Below the pieces are notes generated by a model. That model saw nothing but the letters and a program-made list of their open reading frames with translations. It had not been told where the DNA came from and ran no database searches. Below are positions 36,917-47,868 of a stretch of DNA of 64,000 nt, piece by piece; within the stretch, counting starts at the first letter, position 1; each line of letters begins with the position of its first letter. Location of the stretch: the NCBI GenBank assembly GCA_963762425.1, contig CAVXKY010000018.1, positions 17,488 through 81,487 on the forward strand, in the 5' to 3' direction. Source of the stretch: REEB95 sp963762425 (GTDB lineage: Bacteria; Pseudomonadota; Alphaproteobacteria; ATCC43930; CGMCC-115725). A program made the position numbers and the translations under genes.

Positions 36917-39900
36917 TTGATACCGCCGATCCTGCGCCTATCCGGGCAAAACCCGGCCGCTTCGCCTTGGGATACCGAAGACCCCATCCGGGAAGAGCTC
37001 TTCAGTATCGAGCGCCTGGAGCAGCATGCGCGAAGCCTCGCCGCCGCCCAAGAAATTACCGCGGGGCCGATTCCCCGGCGATCTCTTGCCGCCCGGCTCA
37101 AGGACAACGAGACGGCTTTGCGCGACGCCTATGGCTCCATCGGCCGCGGCGTGCGCGAAGAGCAAGTCACCACGCCGGCCGCCGAATGGCTGCTCGACAA
37201 TTATCCTCTCGTCGAGGAACAGATCCGCGAAGCGCGCGACGATTTGCCGCCGGGATATTACCGGCAGCTGCCGAAATTGGTCCGCGGACCTTTCGCCGGA
37301 TATCCGCGCGTGTTCGGCGCCGCCTGGGCCTTCGTCGCCCATACCGACAGCCGTTTCGATCCCGACATGCTGTGCCGGTTCGTGCGCGCCTATCAGAGCG
37401 TCCAGCCGCTCACCATCGGCGAGCTGTGGGCGATCGCGATCACGCTGCGCATCGTGCTGGTGGAGAATCTGCGGCGCGCGGCCAAGCGCATCGTGAACAA
37501 CCGCGCCATGCGGCGGAAAGCGGATGTCCTGGCCGACCGCCTGCTGGGCGTGAACGGCCGGGAAGCCGAGCCGGCCGTCTCGGCCCTGCGGCAATACGAA
37601 CGGGCGCCTTTGCCGGAGGTCTTCGCCGTCCAGCTCGTCCGGCGGCTGCGGGATCAGGACCCAAAGGTCACGCCGGCTCTCGTTTGGCTGGAAGAACACC
37701 TGGCGGCGCAGGGCGTGACGGAAGACGAGCTTGTCTACAACGAGCACCAACGCCAAGGCGCGGCCAATGTGACGGTGCGGAACATCATCACCAGCATGCG
37801 CCTGATCTCCGGCGTGGATTGGGCGAAGCTGTTCGAGAGCGTCAGCCTGGTCGACGCGGCGCTGCGGTCCGGCAGCGATTTCGCGGCGATGGATTTCCCC
37901 ACGCGCAACCTGTACCGCGGCGCGATCGAGGAACTGGCGCGCGGCTCGAAGCTGACGGAACTGGAGATCGCGCAAGCGGCCCTCGCCGCCGCTTCCGATC
38001 CGAAGCACCCGGCCGGGCAAGCGGGCGGCGGGCGCGCGGGCGATCCCGGTTACCATCTGATCGCCGGCGGGCGCCGCGCCTTCGAGCGGAAGATCGGGTT
38101 TCGCGCGGCCCTGCGGCGCCGGATCGCCCGTATCTGCGCCAAGACCGGCATCGGCGGTTATATAGCCTGCGTCATCATCGCCGCCGCGGCGGTTTTGCTC
38201 CTGCCGCTGATCGCGCTCAAGGAGACCGGGATCGGCTTCTGGCCGCTCGGCCTGCTGGCGGTGCTCGGCGTTTTCCCGTCGATGGACCTGGCGGTCGCGG
38301 TCGTGAACCGGATCGTGACCGGTTGGATCGGCGCGACAATCCTGCCGGGGCTAGCGCTGCGCGGCGGCGTCCCACCCGACCTACGCACCATGGTCGTGGT
38401 TCCGACGCTGCTGACGACCAAGGCCGCGATCGAAGAGCAAGTCGAACGCCTGGAGATCCATTACCTCGCGAGTCCGGAGGGCGAGGTTTATTTCGCGCTG
38501 CTGTCGGACTGGACCGACGCCGCGACCGAGCATGCCCCGGAAGACGATGCCCTGCTCGACGCCGCCGCCGCCTGCATCGCCCGCCTGAATGACCGTCATG
38601 GACCGGCCCCGGGCGGCGCGCGTTTCCTTTTGCTCCATCGCCGGCGGGTCTGGAATGACGGGCAGCGACGATGGATGGGATGGGAACGCAAGCGCGGCAA
38701 GCTCCACGAGTTGAACCGGCTGTTGCGCGGCGCGGCCGATACGACCTTCACGGCGGCAGCGGGCCGCCCGCCCGAGACGATTCCCGGCGTGCGTTATGTC
38801 ATCACGCTCGACAGCGACACGCGGCTGCCCCGGGAAACCGTTCGCCGGCTGGTCGGCAAGATGGCGCATCCGCTCAACCGGCCCCGGTTCGACGACGCCG
38901 CCGGACGGATCGTCGAGGGCTACGCCGTGCTGCAACCGCGCATCACGCCTTCCTTGCCGGTCGGGCGCGAAGGCTCGCGCTTCCAACGCATTTTCTCGAG
39001 CATGAGCGGCATCGATCCCTATGACTCGGCGGTGTCCGATTTGTACCAGGACCTTTTCGGCGAAGGCTCCTATGCCGGCAAGGGCATCTACGATTTGGAC
39101 GCGTTCGAAACCGCGCTCGAGGGCCGCGCGCCGGAGAACGCGCTGCTCAGCCACGATCTTTTCGAGGGGACGTTCGCCCGCGCCGGCCTGGCTTCCGATA
39201 TCGAATTGGTCGACGAGTTTCCGGCCCGCTATGACGTCGCGGCGGCGCGCCAGCACCGCTGGGCCCGCGGCGATTGGCAATTGCTGCCGTGGATTCTCGG
39301 CCTCGGCAAGCGGGGCGGAAACGCGCTGCCGCCGATCGGCCGGTGGAAGATGCTCGACAATCTGCGGCGGACCCTGTCCGCGCCGGCCTGTGTCCTCGCC
39401 TTGCTGGCGGGCTGGACCCTGCCCCGGCACGCGGCGGCGCTATGGACCGGATTCATCCTGGCGACGATCGCGGTGCCCACTTTGCTCCCGGTTCTCGCCG
39501 CGATCGTGCCGCGGCGCGCCCATATCACGGCACGCAGCCATCTGCGCGCCCTGGGATCGGATTTGTGGCTCGCCCTGTCACAGACCGCGCTGGCGGCGGC
39601 GTTTCTCGCGCATCAGGCGTGGTCGATGGCCGACGCCATCGGCCGGACGCTGTATCGCCTGTTCGTGAGCCGCCGGAATTTGCTCGAATGGGTCACGGCG
39701 GCCCGCACCAAGCGCAGACCCCGGCCCGGCCTCGAAGGATTCTATCGCCAGATGACCGGCGGCGTGCTCATCGGCATCGCAGCCGCGCTGGTCGCGTGGC
39801 TGGCCGGCGGCGCCTGGCCGGTGGCCGCGCCGTTCGTGGCGTTGTGGATCGCGGCGCCGGCCATCGCCCGATGGACCAGCATCTCGCCGCTCGTGGCCGG

Positions 39901-42900
39901 CCGCATCCCGGTATCGGCGGAGGACGCACGCAGCCTGCGCTTGGTCGCGCGCCGCACCTGGCGCTATTTCGAAACCTTCGTCACGGATGCCGACCACAGG
40001 CTGCCGCCGGACAATTTCCAGGAAGACCCGAATCCGGTCCTGGCCCACCGCACCTCTCCCACCAATCTCGGCCTTTACCTGCTGTCCGCGGTCAGCGCCC
40101 GCGACTTCGGCTGGGCGGGAACGGCCGAGACCGTCGAGCGCCTGGAAGCGACGCTGGCGGCGATGGGCGGCCTCGAACTTTTTCACGGCCATTTCTACAA
40201 TTGGTACGACACGCGCGATCTCCGTCCGCTGGATCCGCGCTATGTTTCCGCGGTGGATAGCGGCAATTTGGCCGGACATCTGATCGCCGTCGCCAATGCC
40301 TGCCGGGAATGGATCGCCCGCCCGCTCGCGCCATCCCGTCTCATCGCCGGCATCGAGGACGCCTTGAGCCTGGCGCGCGAATCCCTGCGCGAGCTTCCCG
40401 ACGACCGGCGAACCGGGTTCATCACGCGGCGCGAGCTCGACTTCGCGCTCGATGCGCTGGGCGACGCGCTGGGCGCCGGCTCTGAAGCGGCGGCGGAACC
40501 GGCCGAGCGGCTCAACGACCTCGCACAACAGGCCGCGACCGTGGCCGATATCGCGCAAACCCTGGCCGGCATGGGCGGGGACGACTCCTTCGCCGACATG
40601 CTGTTCTGGACGCAGGCGGTAAAAAACGCGATCGACAGCCACCGGCGGGACGCGGCCCAGACCGCCGAAACCGGGCGGGCGTTGAACCGGTGTTTGGCGG
40701 CGCTGGAATCGAATGCGCGCGCCATGGCCAGCGCGATGGAATTCGGGTTCCTGCTCGACCCGGATCGCAAGCTTTTGTCGATCGGCTATCTCGTTCCGGA
40801 GGGCCGCCTCGACACGAGTTGTTACGACCTGCTCGCCTCCGAGGCGCGGCTGGCGAGCTTCGTCGCGATCGCCAAGGGCGACGTTCCCTCGCGGCACTGG
40901 TTCCGGCTCGGGCGGAGCGTCACCCCGATCGGGCGGGGCGCGGCGCTGGTCTCCTGGTCGGGATCGATGTTCGAATATCTGATGCCGTCCCTCGTGATGC
41001 GCGCGCCGGCGGGCAGCCTGATCGAGCAGACGAACCGCCTGGTCGTCCACCGGCAGATGGCTTATGGCGCGGCGCTCGGCCTGCCGTGGGGCGTTTCGGA
41101 ATCCGCCTACAACGCCCGCGACCTGGAACGGACATACCAGTATTCGAATTTCGGCGTGCCGGGGCTGGGGCTGAAACGCGGCCTCGGCGAGAACATCGTG
41201 GTGGCGCCTTATGCGACGGCGCTGGCGGCCATGATCGAGCCGGCGCATTCGGCGCGCAACTTCGCCCTTCTCGCGGATATGGGCGCGCGCGGCCGCTATG
41301 GCTTCTACGAGGCGCTGGATTACACGCCCGCGCGCCTGCCCGAGGGCAAGGACCATGCGGTCATTCGCGCCTTCATGGCGCACCATCAGGGCATGACGAT
41401 CGTCGCCATCGCCAATGCCCTCCTTGACGGAGAAATGCGGACCCGGTTTCACGCCGAGCCGATCGTTCAGGCGACCGAGCTGCTCTTGCAGGAGCGGACG
41501 CCGCGCGAGGTCGCGGCCGTTCGGCCCCGGGTGGAGGAAGTCAAGACCGGCGCGGCGGTCCATGACCTGGAACTCCCGCCGGTGCGGCACCTGCGCTCCG
41601 CGCACGATTCGACGCCGGAGGCGCACCTGCTCTCGAACGGCCGTTACGCGGTGATGCTCACGGCGGCCGGTTCCGGCTACAGCCGGTGGCGCGATCTGGG
41701 AATCACGCGTTGGCGCGAAGACGCCACCAGCGACGATTGGGGCGCCTATATCTATCTGCGCGACGTCCGGAGCGGCGACGTATGGTCGGCGGGCTATCAG
41801 CCGAGCGGCGTCGAGCCCGACGACTACGACGTCAGGTTCAGCGAGGACAAGGCCGAATTCACCCGGCGCGACGGGACCATCACCACGGTGCTCGAAATCG
41901 TCGTTTCGCCGGAGGACGACGCCGAGGTTCGCCGCTTGTCCATTTCCAACACCGGCCACCGGGTCCGCGAGATCGAGATCACCTCTTATGCCGAGCTGGT
42001 GCTGGCGCCGCCGGCCGATGACGCGGCGCATCCGGCCTTCGTGAAATTATTCGTGCAGACCGAGTATGACGCCAAAATCGGCGCCATCCTGGCGACGCGG
42101 CGGCGCCGGTCGCCGGCCGAAGCCGAGATCTGGGCGGCCCATCTTGCCGTGGTCGAGGGCGAGACGGTGGGAAAAACCGAGATCGAGACCGACCGGGCCC
42201 GTTTCATCGGCCGCGGGCGCGACGTCCGGGCGCCGATCGCGGCGATGGACGGAAGGCCGCTCTCCAACACCGTCGGCACCGTGCTGGATCCCGTTTTCGC
42301 GCTGCGGCGCCATGTGCGGATTCAACCGGGCGAGACGGTGCGCATCGCGTTCTGGACGCTCGCCGCGTCCTCGCGCGCCGACGTGCTGGATATGGTCGAC
42401 AAGCATCGCGACACCAACGCCTTCGAACGGGCGTCCACGCTGGCCTGGACCCAGGCGCAGGTGCAGCTTCATTATCTCGGCATCGATCCCGACGAGGCGA
42501 GCCTCTTTCAACGCCTCGCGGGCCACGTGCTTTATGCCAATTCGTGGATGCGGCCGCCGTCCGAAACCATTCGCCGGGGATGCGCCGGCCCGGATGCGCT
42601 GTGGGCCCAGGGCATTTCCGGGGACATTCCCGTCGTTCTGGTTCAGATCGACGAGATCGAGGACATCGCCATCATCGGCCAGTTGTTGCGCGCCCATGAA
42701 TATTGGCGGATGAAACAGCTCGCCGTCGATCTGGTGATCCTGAACGAACGGTCGGCGTCCTATATTCAGGACCTTCAGGCCGCGCTCGAGACCATGGTGC
42801 GGACCAGCCAATCCCGCCTGCGGGTCGGCGCGGACGGGACGCGCGGCTCGGTCTTCGTGCTGCGCGCCGATCTGATCGCGCGCGAGACCCGCGCCTTGCT

Positions 42901-45469
42901 TCCGGCCGTGGCCCGGGTGGTGCTGACCGGACGCCGCGGCAGCCTGTCGGACCAGCTCGACCGCGTTCGGGATTCGGGCGCGGCATCGCCGCCGCCGCGA
43001 CGGCCGCGACGCTTGGCGCAGGCAGGCGCGCCGCCATCCCAGCCCGCGACGCCGGGCCTCGAGTTCTTCAACGGACTCGGCGGATTTGCATCGGATGGAA
43101 GGGAGTATGTGACGATTCTCGGCCCCGGGCAGTCGACGCCGGCGCCGTGGATGAACGTGATCGCCAACCCGTGTTTCGGTTTTCAAGTCGCGGCCGAGGG
43201 CGGCGGCTATACCTGGTCGGTCAACAGCCGCGAAAACCAACTTACGCCCTGGTCGAACGATCCCGTGACCGATCCCCCGGGCGAGGCGATATTCCTGCGC
43301 GACGAGGACAGCGGCGAGATCTGGGGACCGACCGCGCTGCCGATCCGGAACGAAGTCGCGCCCTATGTCGTCCGGCACGGCCAGGGATACAGCCGGTTCG
43401 AGCATGAGGCGCGCGGTATCGCGCTCGATCTCCTGCAATACGTTCCGCTCCTCGATCCGATCAAGATCTCGCGCCTGACGGTCCGCAACGCCTCGGCGCG
43501 GACGCGGCGGCTTTCGGTCACGGCCTATGTCGAATGGGTGCTGGGTTCGTCGCGGGGGGCATCCGCGCCGTTCATCGCGACCGAGATCGAGCCCAAAACC
43601 GGTGCGCTGCTGGCCCGCAATCCCTGGAACGCAACCTTCGGCTCCCGGGTGGCGTTTGCCGATCTGGCCGGAAGGCAGAGAAGCTGGACCGGCGACCGGC
43701 GGGAGTTCCTGGGCCGGAACGGCACGCTGGCCAACCCGGCCGCGCTGGCGCCGGGCGCGCCGCCGCTTTCCAAGCGGACCGGCGCCGGATTCGATCCGTG
43801 CGGCGCGCTTCAGGCGCCGTTGACGCTCAAGCCCGGCCAAACCGCCGAGATGGTTTTCTTCCTCGGCGAGGCGGATTCGGCCGAGGCCGCGCAATCCCTG
43901 ATCGCGCGCTACCGCGCGGCCGATCTCGACGAGGTCTTTCGCGGCGTCACGCGGCATTGGGATGAATTGCTCGGCGCGGTCCGGGTGAAAACGCCGGACC
44001 GGCCGATGGACATCATGCTCAATCGCTGGCTGCTCTATCAGACCATCGCCTGCCGTTTGTGGGCGCGATCGGCGTTTTACCAGGCGGGCGGCGCCTATGG
44101 CTTCCGCGACCAGCTTCAGGACGGGATGGCGCTCGCGCTGTCGAGTTCGGCGATGACGCGCGAACACCTGCTGCGCGCGGCATCAAGGCAATTCACCGAG
44201 GGCGACGTGCAGCATTGGTGGTCGCCGCCGCTCGGCCAAGGCGTGCGTTCGCGCATCTCGGACGACCGGATATGGCTTGCTTACGCCGCCGCGCATTATG
44301 TCGCGGCCACCGGCGACAGCGGGGTTCTGGACGAGCCGGTTGCCTTCATCGAGGGCCCGGCGTTGCTGCCCGGCGAGCGCGATGCCTATTTCCGGCCCGC
44401 GCCATCCGGCGAGACCGCTTCGCTGTTCGAACACTGCGCGCGGGCGCTCGATCAAAGTCTCGGTATCGGCGCGCATGGCCTGCCCTTGATCGGCACGGGC
44501 GACTGGAACGACGGCATGAACCGGGTCGGCGAATTGAGCAAGGGCGAAAGCGTCTGGCTGGGCTGGTTCCTGCATGCGGCGCTGGAGGAATTCGCGCCCT
44601 TGGCGGATTCGCGCGGCGAGCGGACGCGCGCGGCGAACTGGCGCGCCCACGCCCAAGCGCTGCAAGCGGCGCTTGAACGGGACGGATGGGACGGCAACTG
44701 GTACCGGCGCGGCTATTTCGACGACGGCACGCCGTTCGGCTCCGACGCCAGCGCCGAATGCCGGATCGATTCCATCGCCCAATCCTGGAGCGTGATCTCG
44801 GGCGCGGCCGACCCCGCCCGCGCCAAGCGCGCGATGGCGGCCGTGGACGATCAGCTCGTCCGGCGCGATACCGGGCTGGCGCTGCTGTTCACGCCGCCCT
44901 TCGACCGCACGCCGCTCGACCCCGGCTACATCAAGGGCTATCCGCCCGGCATCCGCGAGAATGGCGGCCAGTACACCCACGCCGCCGCCTGGTCGGCGAT
45001 CGCCTTCGCAAGCCTCGGCGAGGGCGACAAGGCCGCCGGCCTGCTTTCGCTGATCAATCCCATCAACCGCTCGGCCACGCGGGCAGGATTGCATCGCTAC
45101 AAGGTCGAGCCTTATGTCGCCGCCGCCGACGTCTATTCGGAACCGCCCCATGCCGGGCGCGGCGGATGGACGTGGTACACCGGCTCGGCCGGATGGATGT
45201 ACCAGGCCGGGATCGGATCGATTCTCGGCCTGCGCCGCGAGGGCGCGTTCCTGCTGCTGGCGCCCTGCATCCCCAAGCATTGGCCCGGCTTCGAGATCGC
45301 GTTTCGGCACGGCTCGACGCGCTACGACATCACGGTCGAGAACCCAAACGGCGTCAATCGCGGGATCGTTCATGCGGAACTCGACGGCCAGGCCTTGCCC
45401 GCGGGCCCGGTGCGCGTGCCGCTTTGCGACGACGGCAAGAGCCACCGCCTGCGCGCGGTGCTCGGCTAG
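36917..45469 (+). CDS. Cyclic beta-1,2-glucan synthase (NdvB/ChvB-like)
   Basis: A 2,850-residue inner-membrane enzyme that makes cyclic beta-1,2-glucan from UDP-glucose. The N-terminal cytosolic region (1 to about 400) is followed by membrane helices (IACVIIAAAAVLLLPLIAL), a GT84 glycosyltransferase domain (VRYVITLDSDTRLPRETVRR; ARQHRWARGDWQLLPWILGL), and more helices at about 820-980. Then come a PF10091 glucoamylase-like domain (GAALGLPWGVSESAYNARDL; RAFMAHHQGMTIVAIANALL) and two GH94-type segments, the last with LPLIGTGDWNDGMNRVGELS, which set ring size. Start is TTG after GAAAGG. It is divergent from the pentose phosphate operon. Products serve osmoprotection and host interaction in rhizobia. 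The frame is intact, unusually for this window. Confidence 0.92.
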   Translation: MIPPILRLSGQNPAASPWDTEDPIREELFSIERLEQHARSLAAAQEITAGPIPRRSLAARLKDNETALRDAYGSIGRGVREEQVTTPAAEWLLDNYPLVEEQIREARDDLPPGYYRQLPKLVRGPFAGYPRVFGAAWAFVAHTDSRFDPDMLCRFVRAYQSVQPLTIGELWAIAITLRIVLVENLRRAAKRIVNNRAMRRKADVLADRLLGVNGREAEPAVSALRQYERAPLPEVFAVQLVRRLRDQDPKVTPALVWLEEHLAAQGVTEDELVYNEHQRQGAANVTVRNIITSMRLISGVDWAKLFESVSLVDAALRSGSDFAAMDFPTRNLYRGAIEELARGSKLTELEIAQAALAAASDPKHPAGQAGGGRAGDPGYHLIAGGRRAFERKIGFRAALRRRIARICAKTGIGGYIACVIIAAAAVLLLPLIALKETGIGFWPLGLLAVLGVFPSMDLAVAVVNRIVTGWIGATILPGLALRGGVPPDLRTMVVVPTLLTTKAAIEEQVERLEIHYLASPEGEVYFALLSDWTDAATEHAPEDDALLDAAAACIARLNDRHGPAPGGARFLLLHRRRVWNDGQRRWMGWERKRGKLHELNRLLRGAADTTFTAAAGRPPETIPGVRYVITLDSDTRLPRETVRRLVGKMAHPLNRPRFDDAAGRIVEGYAVLQPRITPSLPVGREGSRFQRIFSSMSGIDPYDSAVSDLYQDLFGEGSYAGKGIYDLDAFETALEGRAPENALLSHDLFEGTFARAGLASDIELVDEFPARYDVAAARQHRWARGDWQLLPWILGLGKRGGNALPPIGRWKMLDNLRRTLSAPACVLALLAGWTLPRHAAALWTGFILATIAVPTLLPVLAAIVPRRAHITARSHLRALGSDLWLALSQTALAAAFLAHQAWSMADAIGRTLYRLFVSRRNLLEWVTAARTKRRPRPGLEGFYRQMTGGVLIGIAAALVAWLAGGAWPVAAPFVALWIAAPAIARWTSISPLVAGRIPVSAEDARSLRLVARRTWRYFETFVTDADHRLPPDNFQEDPNPVLAHRTSPTNLGLYLLSAVSARDFGWAGTAETVERLEATLAAMGGLELFHGHFYNWYDTRDLRPLDPRYVSAVDSGNLAGHLIAVANACREWIARPLAPSRLIAGIEDALSLARESLRELPDDRRTGFITRRELDFALDALGDALGAGSEAAAEPAERLNDLAQQAATVADIAQTLAGMGGDDSFADMLFWTQAVKNAIDSHRRDAAQTAETGRALNRCLAALESNARAMASAMEFGFLLDPDRKLLSIGYLVPEGRLDTSCYDLLASEARLASFVAIAKGDVPSRHWFRLGRSVTPIGRGAALVSWSGSMFEYLMPSLVMRAPAGSLIEQTNRLVVHRQMAYGAALGLPWGVSESAYNARDLERTYQYSNFGVPGLGLKRGLGENIVVAPYATALAAMIEPAHSARNFALLADMGARGRYGFYEALDYTPARLPEGKDHAVIRAFMAHHQGMTIVAIANALLDGEMRTRFHAEPIVQATELLLQERTPREVAAVRPRVEEVKTGAAVHDLELPPVRHLRSAHDSTPEAHLLSNGRYAVMLTAAGSGYSRWRDLGITRWREDATSDDWGAYIYLRDVRSGDVWSAGYQPSGVEPDDYDVRFSEDKAEFTRRDGTITTVLEIVVSPEDDAEVRRLSISNTGHRVREIEITSYAELVLAPPADDAAHPAFVKLFVQTEYDAKIGAILATRRRRSPAEAEIWAAHLAVVEGETVGKTEIETDRARFIGRGRDVRAPIAAMDGRPLSNTVGTVLDPVFALRRHVRIQPGETVRIAFWTLAASSRADVLDMVDKHRDTNAFERASTLAWTQAQVQLHYLGIDPDEASLFQRLAGHVLYANSWMRPPSETIRRGCAGPDALWAQGISGDIPVVLVQIDEIEDIAIIGQLLRAHEYWRMKQLAVDLVILNERSASYIQDLQAALETMVRTSQSRLRVGADGTRGSVFVLRADLIARETRALLPAVARVVLTGRRGSLSDQLDRVRDSGAASPPPRRPRRLAQAGAPPSQPATPGLEFFNGLGGFASDGREYVTILGPGQSTPAPWMNVIANPCFGFQVAAEGGGYTWSVNSRENQLTPWSNDPVTDPPGEAIFLRDEDSGEIWGPTALPIRNEVAPYVVRHGQGYSRFEHEARGIALDLLQYVPLLDPIKISRLTVRNASARTRRLSVTAYVEWVLGSSRGASAPFIATEIEPKTGALLARNPWNATFGSRVAFADLAGRQRSWTGDRREFLGRNGTLANPAALAPGAPPLSKRTGAGFDPCGALQAPLTLKPGQTAEMVFFLGEADSAEAAQSLIARYRAADLDEVFRGVTRHWDELLGAVRVKTPDRPMDIMLNRWLLYQTIACRLWARSAFYQAGGAYGFRDQLQDGMALALSSSAMTREHLLRAASRQFTEGDVQHWWSPPLGQGVRSRISDDRIWLAYAAAHYVAATGDSGVLDEPVAFIEGPALLPGERDAYFRPAPSGETASLFEHCARALDQSLGIGAHGLPLIGTGDWNDGMNRVGELSKGESVWLGWFLHAALEEFAPLADSRGERTRAANWRAHAQALQAALERDGWDGNWYRRGYFDDGTPFGSDASAECRIDSIAQSWSVISGAADPARAKRAMAAVDDQLVRRDTGLALLFTPPFDRTPLDPGYIKGYPPGIRENGGQYTHAAAWSAIAFASLGEGDKAAGLLSLINPINRSATRAGLHRYKVEPYVAAADVYSEPPHAGRGGWTWYTGSAGWMYQAGIGSILGLRREGAFLLLAPCIPKHWPGFEIAFRHGSTRYDITVENPNGVNRGIVHAELDGQALPAGPVRVPLCDDGKSHRLRAVLG

Positions 45470-45572
45470 GCTTTTTTGAGCGAAACTTATCCGGGCCCGA
45501 CCGATCTCCTGTATGATTCCGGTCGGGAATTCCATCGAATTCGCGGCTTATTCTTTTAAAAGGAACCAGACG

Positions 45573-45845
45573 ATGCATGCGGTGCGCGCGGAAATCGCCA
45601 ATCTGACATTGGACGAAGTGGCCGATTGGGTGTCGAACATCACGCCCGATTCCATCAATGAGATGGCGGGAAAAGCCGAATTCATGCTGCGCCAGACCCG
45701 CCTGCAGGAAAGGGCCACCGACGCGGCCATTCAATCGGCAAGATTCGCGCGCCATAACGCGTTCTATATGTTTTTGACGGTGATCATTCTGGCGATCTCA
45801 TCGACCGCCACCTTGGTGCTGACGATCATCGAACATACGCGCTGA
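45573..45845 (+). CDS. Small membrane protein of unknown function
   Basis: A 90-residue protein. A soluble helical N-terminus (EIANLTLDEVADWVSNITPD, KAEFMLRQTRLQERATDAAI) precedes one membrane helix (FYMFLTVIILAISSTATLVL). ATG follows AAAAGGAACC. It lies about 100 bp after the glucan synthase and could assist it, but nothing in the sequence shows this. Confidence 0.65.
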   Translation: MHAVRAEIANLTLDEVADWVSNITPDSINEMAGKAEFMLRQTRLQERATDAAIQSARFARHNAFYMFLTVIILAISSTATLVLTIIEHTR

Positions 45846-45990
45846 CGCTGCCGGGCGCGAAGAATGCGGCGCCCAACGGGATGCGATGATAGCCGAGCGC
45901 CTCGGCCAGATGCGTGCGTCGCGTCTCGCTTTGAAAATCCGGGTTTTATCTCAGTTTGGGCAATGTCCGCTCTCACCCCCCACGACCCAA

Positions 45991-46476
45991 TCACGGAAGA
46001 AGTTTGCCCGCGTCTTCGGCCAGCGGCAGAACAAAATAGATGTTGCAGGTGGTGAGCTCGGGGCCGAGCGGGCCGTTCCGCGCGTAGGCCAGCGCCTCGA
46101 CATGAACGGGCAAGCCGCCCTTCCTGGTTTCCTGCATGGCCAGGAGCGCGTCGTAAACCGCGCGCCGTTCCGGCAAGGAGGCCTGTTTGGGGTTTTCGGG
46201 ATAATAGGACGGCATGCCGAGAATCAGGTAGTCCATGCGGCATTGCGGCGAGGCCGCCGGAAACGCCGTTTTCCGGACCGCGATTTCGAATGTGCCGTCC
46301 CGGCCGTCGAATTCCCAACTCCAATGGCGGCGCGTGGGCAGTTTTTGCAGAGTCGGGCCAGCGACAATATCGCCGGGGCGTAAAATAAAACTCCAGGTCA
46401 ACGGGTCCGCGGACGCGGCGCCGGCGACGAGCGTGAAAAGGACGGCAATGGCCGGCGCGAGTGCTTTCGTGCTCAA
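45991..46476 (-). CDS. Exported hypothetical protein
   Basis: About 161 residues if it begins at TTG overlapping the stop of the M24-family gene. The signal peptide STKALAPAIAVLFTLVAGAA ends at SADP. The mature part (LTWSFILRPGDIVAGPTLQK, WSWEFDGRDGTFEIAVRKTA, CRMDYLILGMPSYYPENPKQ) has two cysteines about 80 residues apart. I recognise no family. The signal peptide at the correct place supports the start. The overlap suggests cotranslation with the M24-family protein. Confidence 0.6.
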   Translation of the reverse strand: MSTKALAPAIAVLFTLVAGAASADPLTWSFILRPGDIVAGPTLQKLPTRRHWSWEFDGRDGTFEIAVRKTAFPAASPQCRMDYLILGMPSYYPENPKQASLPERRAVYDALLAMQETRKGGLPVHVEALAYARNGPLGPELTTCNIYFVLPLAEDAGKLLP

Positions 46477-47775
46477 TACGGATTGGCGATCGGCAGGGTT
46501 TCGGCCGGGTAAAGGGTGATGATCCGCGCGCCGGTGGGCGTGCACACCACCTCTTCCTCGATGCGCGCGGCGGAGAAGCCGTCGGAAGCCGGGCAATAGG
46601 TTTCGAGCGCGAACACCATGCCTTCCTTGATCTCCTGCGGATCGTCGAAGGAGTTGAGCCGCGAGATGATCGGCCGCTCGTGCAGGCCCAAGCCCAGGCC
46701 GTGGCCGAACAGCAGGCCGAAGCACTCCATCTCGCTGGAGAAGCCGATCTCCTGCGCCTTGGGCCAGGCGGCGGCGATCTGGTCGGTCATGACGCCGGGC
46801 CTCACCATCTCGATCGCCCGGTCGATCCATTCGCGCGCCTTCTTGTAGGCGTCGTGCTGGGATGGCGTGGCGCGGCCGACGTTGAAGGTGCGGTAATAGC
46901 AGGTGCGGTAGCCGTTGACCGACTGGATGATGTCGAAGAAGGCCTGGTCGCCGGGGCGGATCAGCCGGTCGGTGAAATTATGCGGGTGCGGGTTGCAGCG
47001 CTCGCCCGAAATGGAGTTGATCGCCTCGACGTCGTCCGAGCCAAGCTCGTACAGGCGCTTGTTCGCCAGGCCCACGATCTCGTTCTCGCGCACGCCGGGT
47101 TTCAGAGCCTCGGCGATGGTCTGGTAGCAGCCGTCGACGATCGCCGCCGACATGTTGAGGAGCGTGATCTCGTCGTTGCTCTTGATCTCGCGCGCATCGA
47201 GCATCGCCTGCTGGCCGTCGACTACCTTGAGGCCCACCGCCTGGAGCTCGAACATCATGGCGGGTTCGACCACGTCGACGCCCACCGGCTCGATCGGCGA
47301 CGCCGTTTTCCTTGAGGATGGACTTGATCTCCTCGGCCGCGGACCGCATCAGACCGATCTTGGGCGCGACCGCGCCGCGCAAGCCCAGCATGCCGGCGTG
47401 GCAGTTATGCGGCTTGAGCCAGGGCGCGTACATGCGGTGGTGCTTGGCCGCCGAGCCGAAATCCCACACATGCGGCTCGCCGGTGCCCGGCAGCAGCGAA
47501 TAGCGCGTGAACTTGTCCTGCGCCCAATTGCCGATGACGGTCGAGGTCATGTAGCGGATGTTGTACTGGTCGAAGCACAGGAGCGAGCCCAGGCCCGCTT
47601 GGCGGAGCGCGTTGCGCGTGCGGCCCAGGCGGTAGCGGTGCAAACGCCGGAAATCGAGGCGCTCCTCGAAATCGACCGCGTTCGGCCCCCAGTTCATGAT
47701 CGGCCGCTTCCAGTCGTAGCGCGGATCGACGTCCTCGGGTTTGACGATGCTGGGTTCGGTGTGATTCTTGGCCAT
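46473..47775 (-). CDS. M24-fold (Xaa-Pro peptidase/creatinase/DddP-like) protein, frameshifted
   Basis: A pita-bread-fold protein of about 433 residues. The creatinase-type N-terminal domain reads RRLHRYRLGRTRNALRQAGL and LCFDQYNIRYMTSTVIGNWA. After a break near 47297 (one extra C) the M24 domain follows: IKSNDEITLLNMSAAIVDGC, QAFFDIIQSVNGYRTCYYRT, LLFGHGLGLGLHERPIISRL, MVFALETYCPASDG and RIEEEVVCTPTGARI. Of the metal ligands the first Asp, the His and the Glu residues align, but the second Asp (12 residues on) aligns with Tyr, so a dinuclear site looks incomplete, as in creatinase. The N-terminal half resembles the DMSP lyase DddP. ATG follows GGAGGAAACAC. Confidence 0.75.
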
Positions 47776-47868
47776 GTGTTTCCTCCGCGCGGGTTCCGGC
47801 AAACCTGCATCCGATCCGCCGCGCTGTCAATTGGACGGCGGAAGGCGGCGTCCCGTCATTGAGCTAGA

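Noticed and set aside
36571..38592. 673-codon plus-strand frame across the start of the glucan synthase
   Set aside because: Out of frame with the 2,850-residue synthase and without any family motif.
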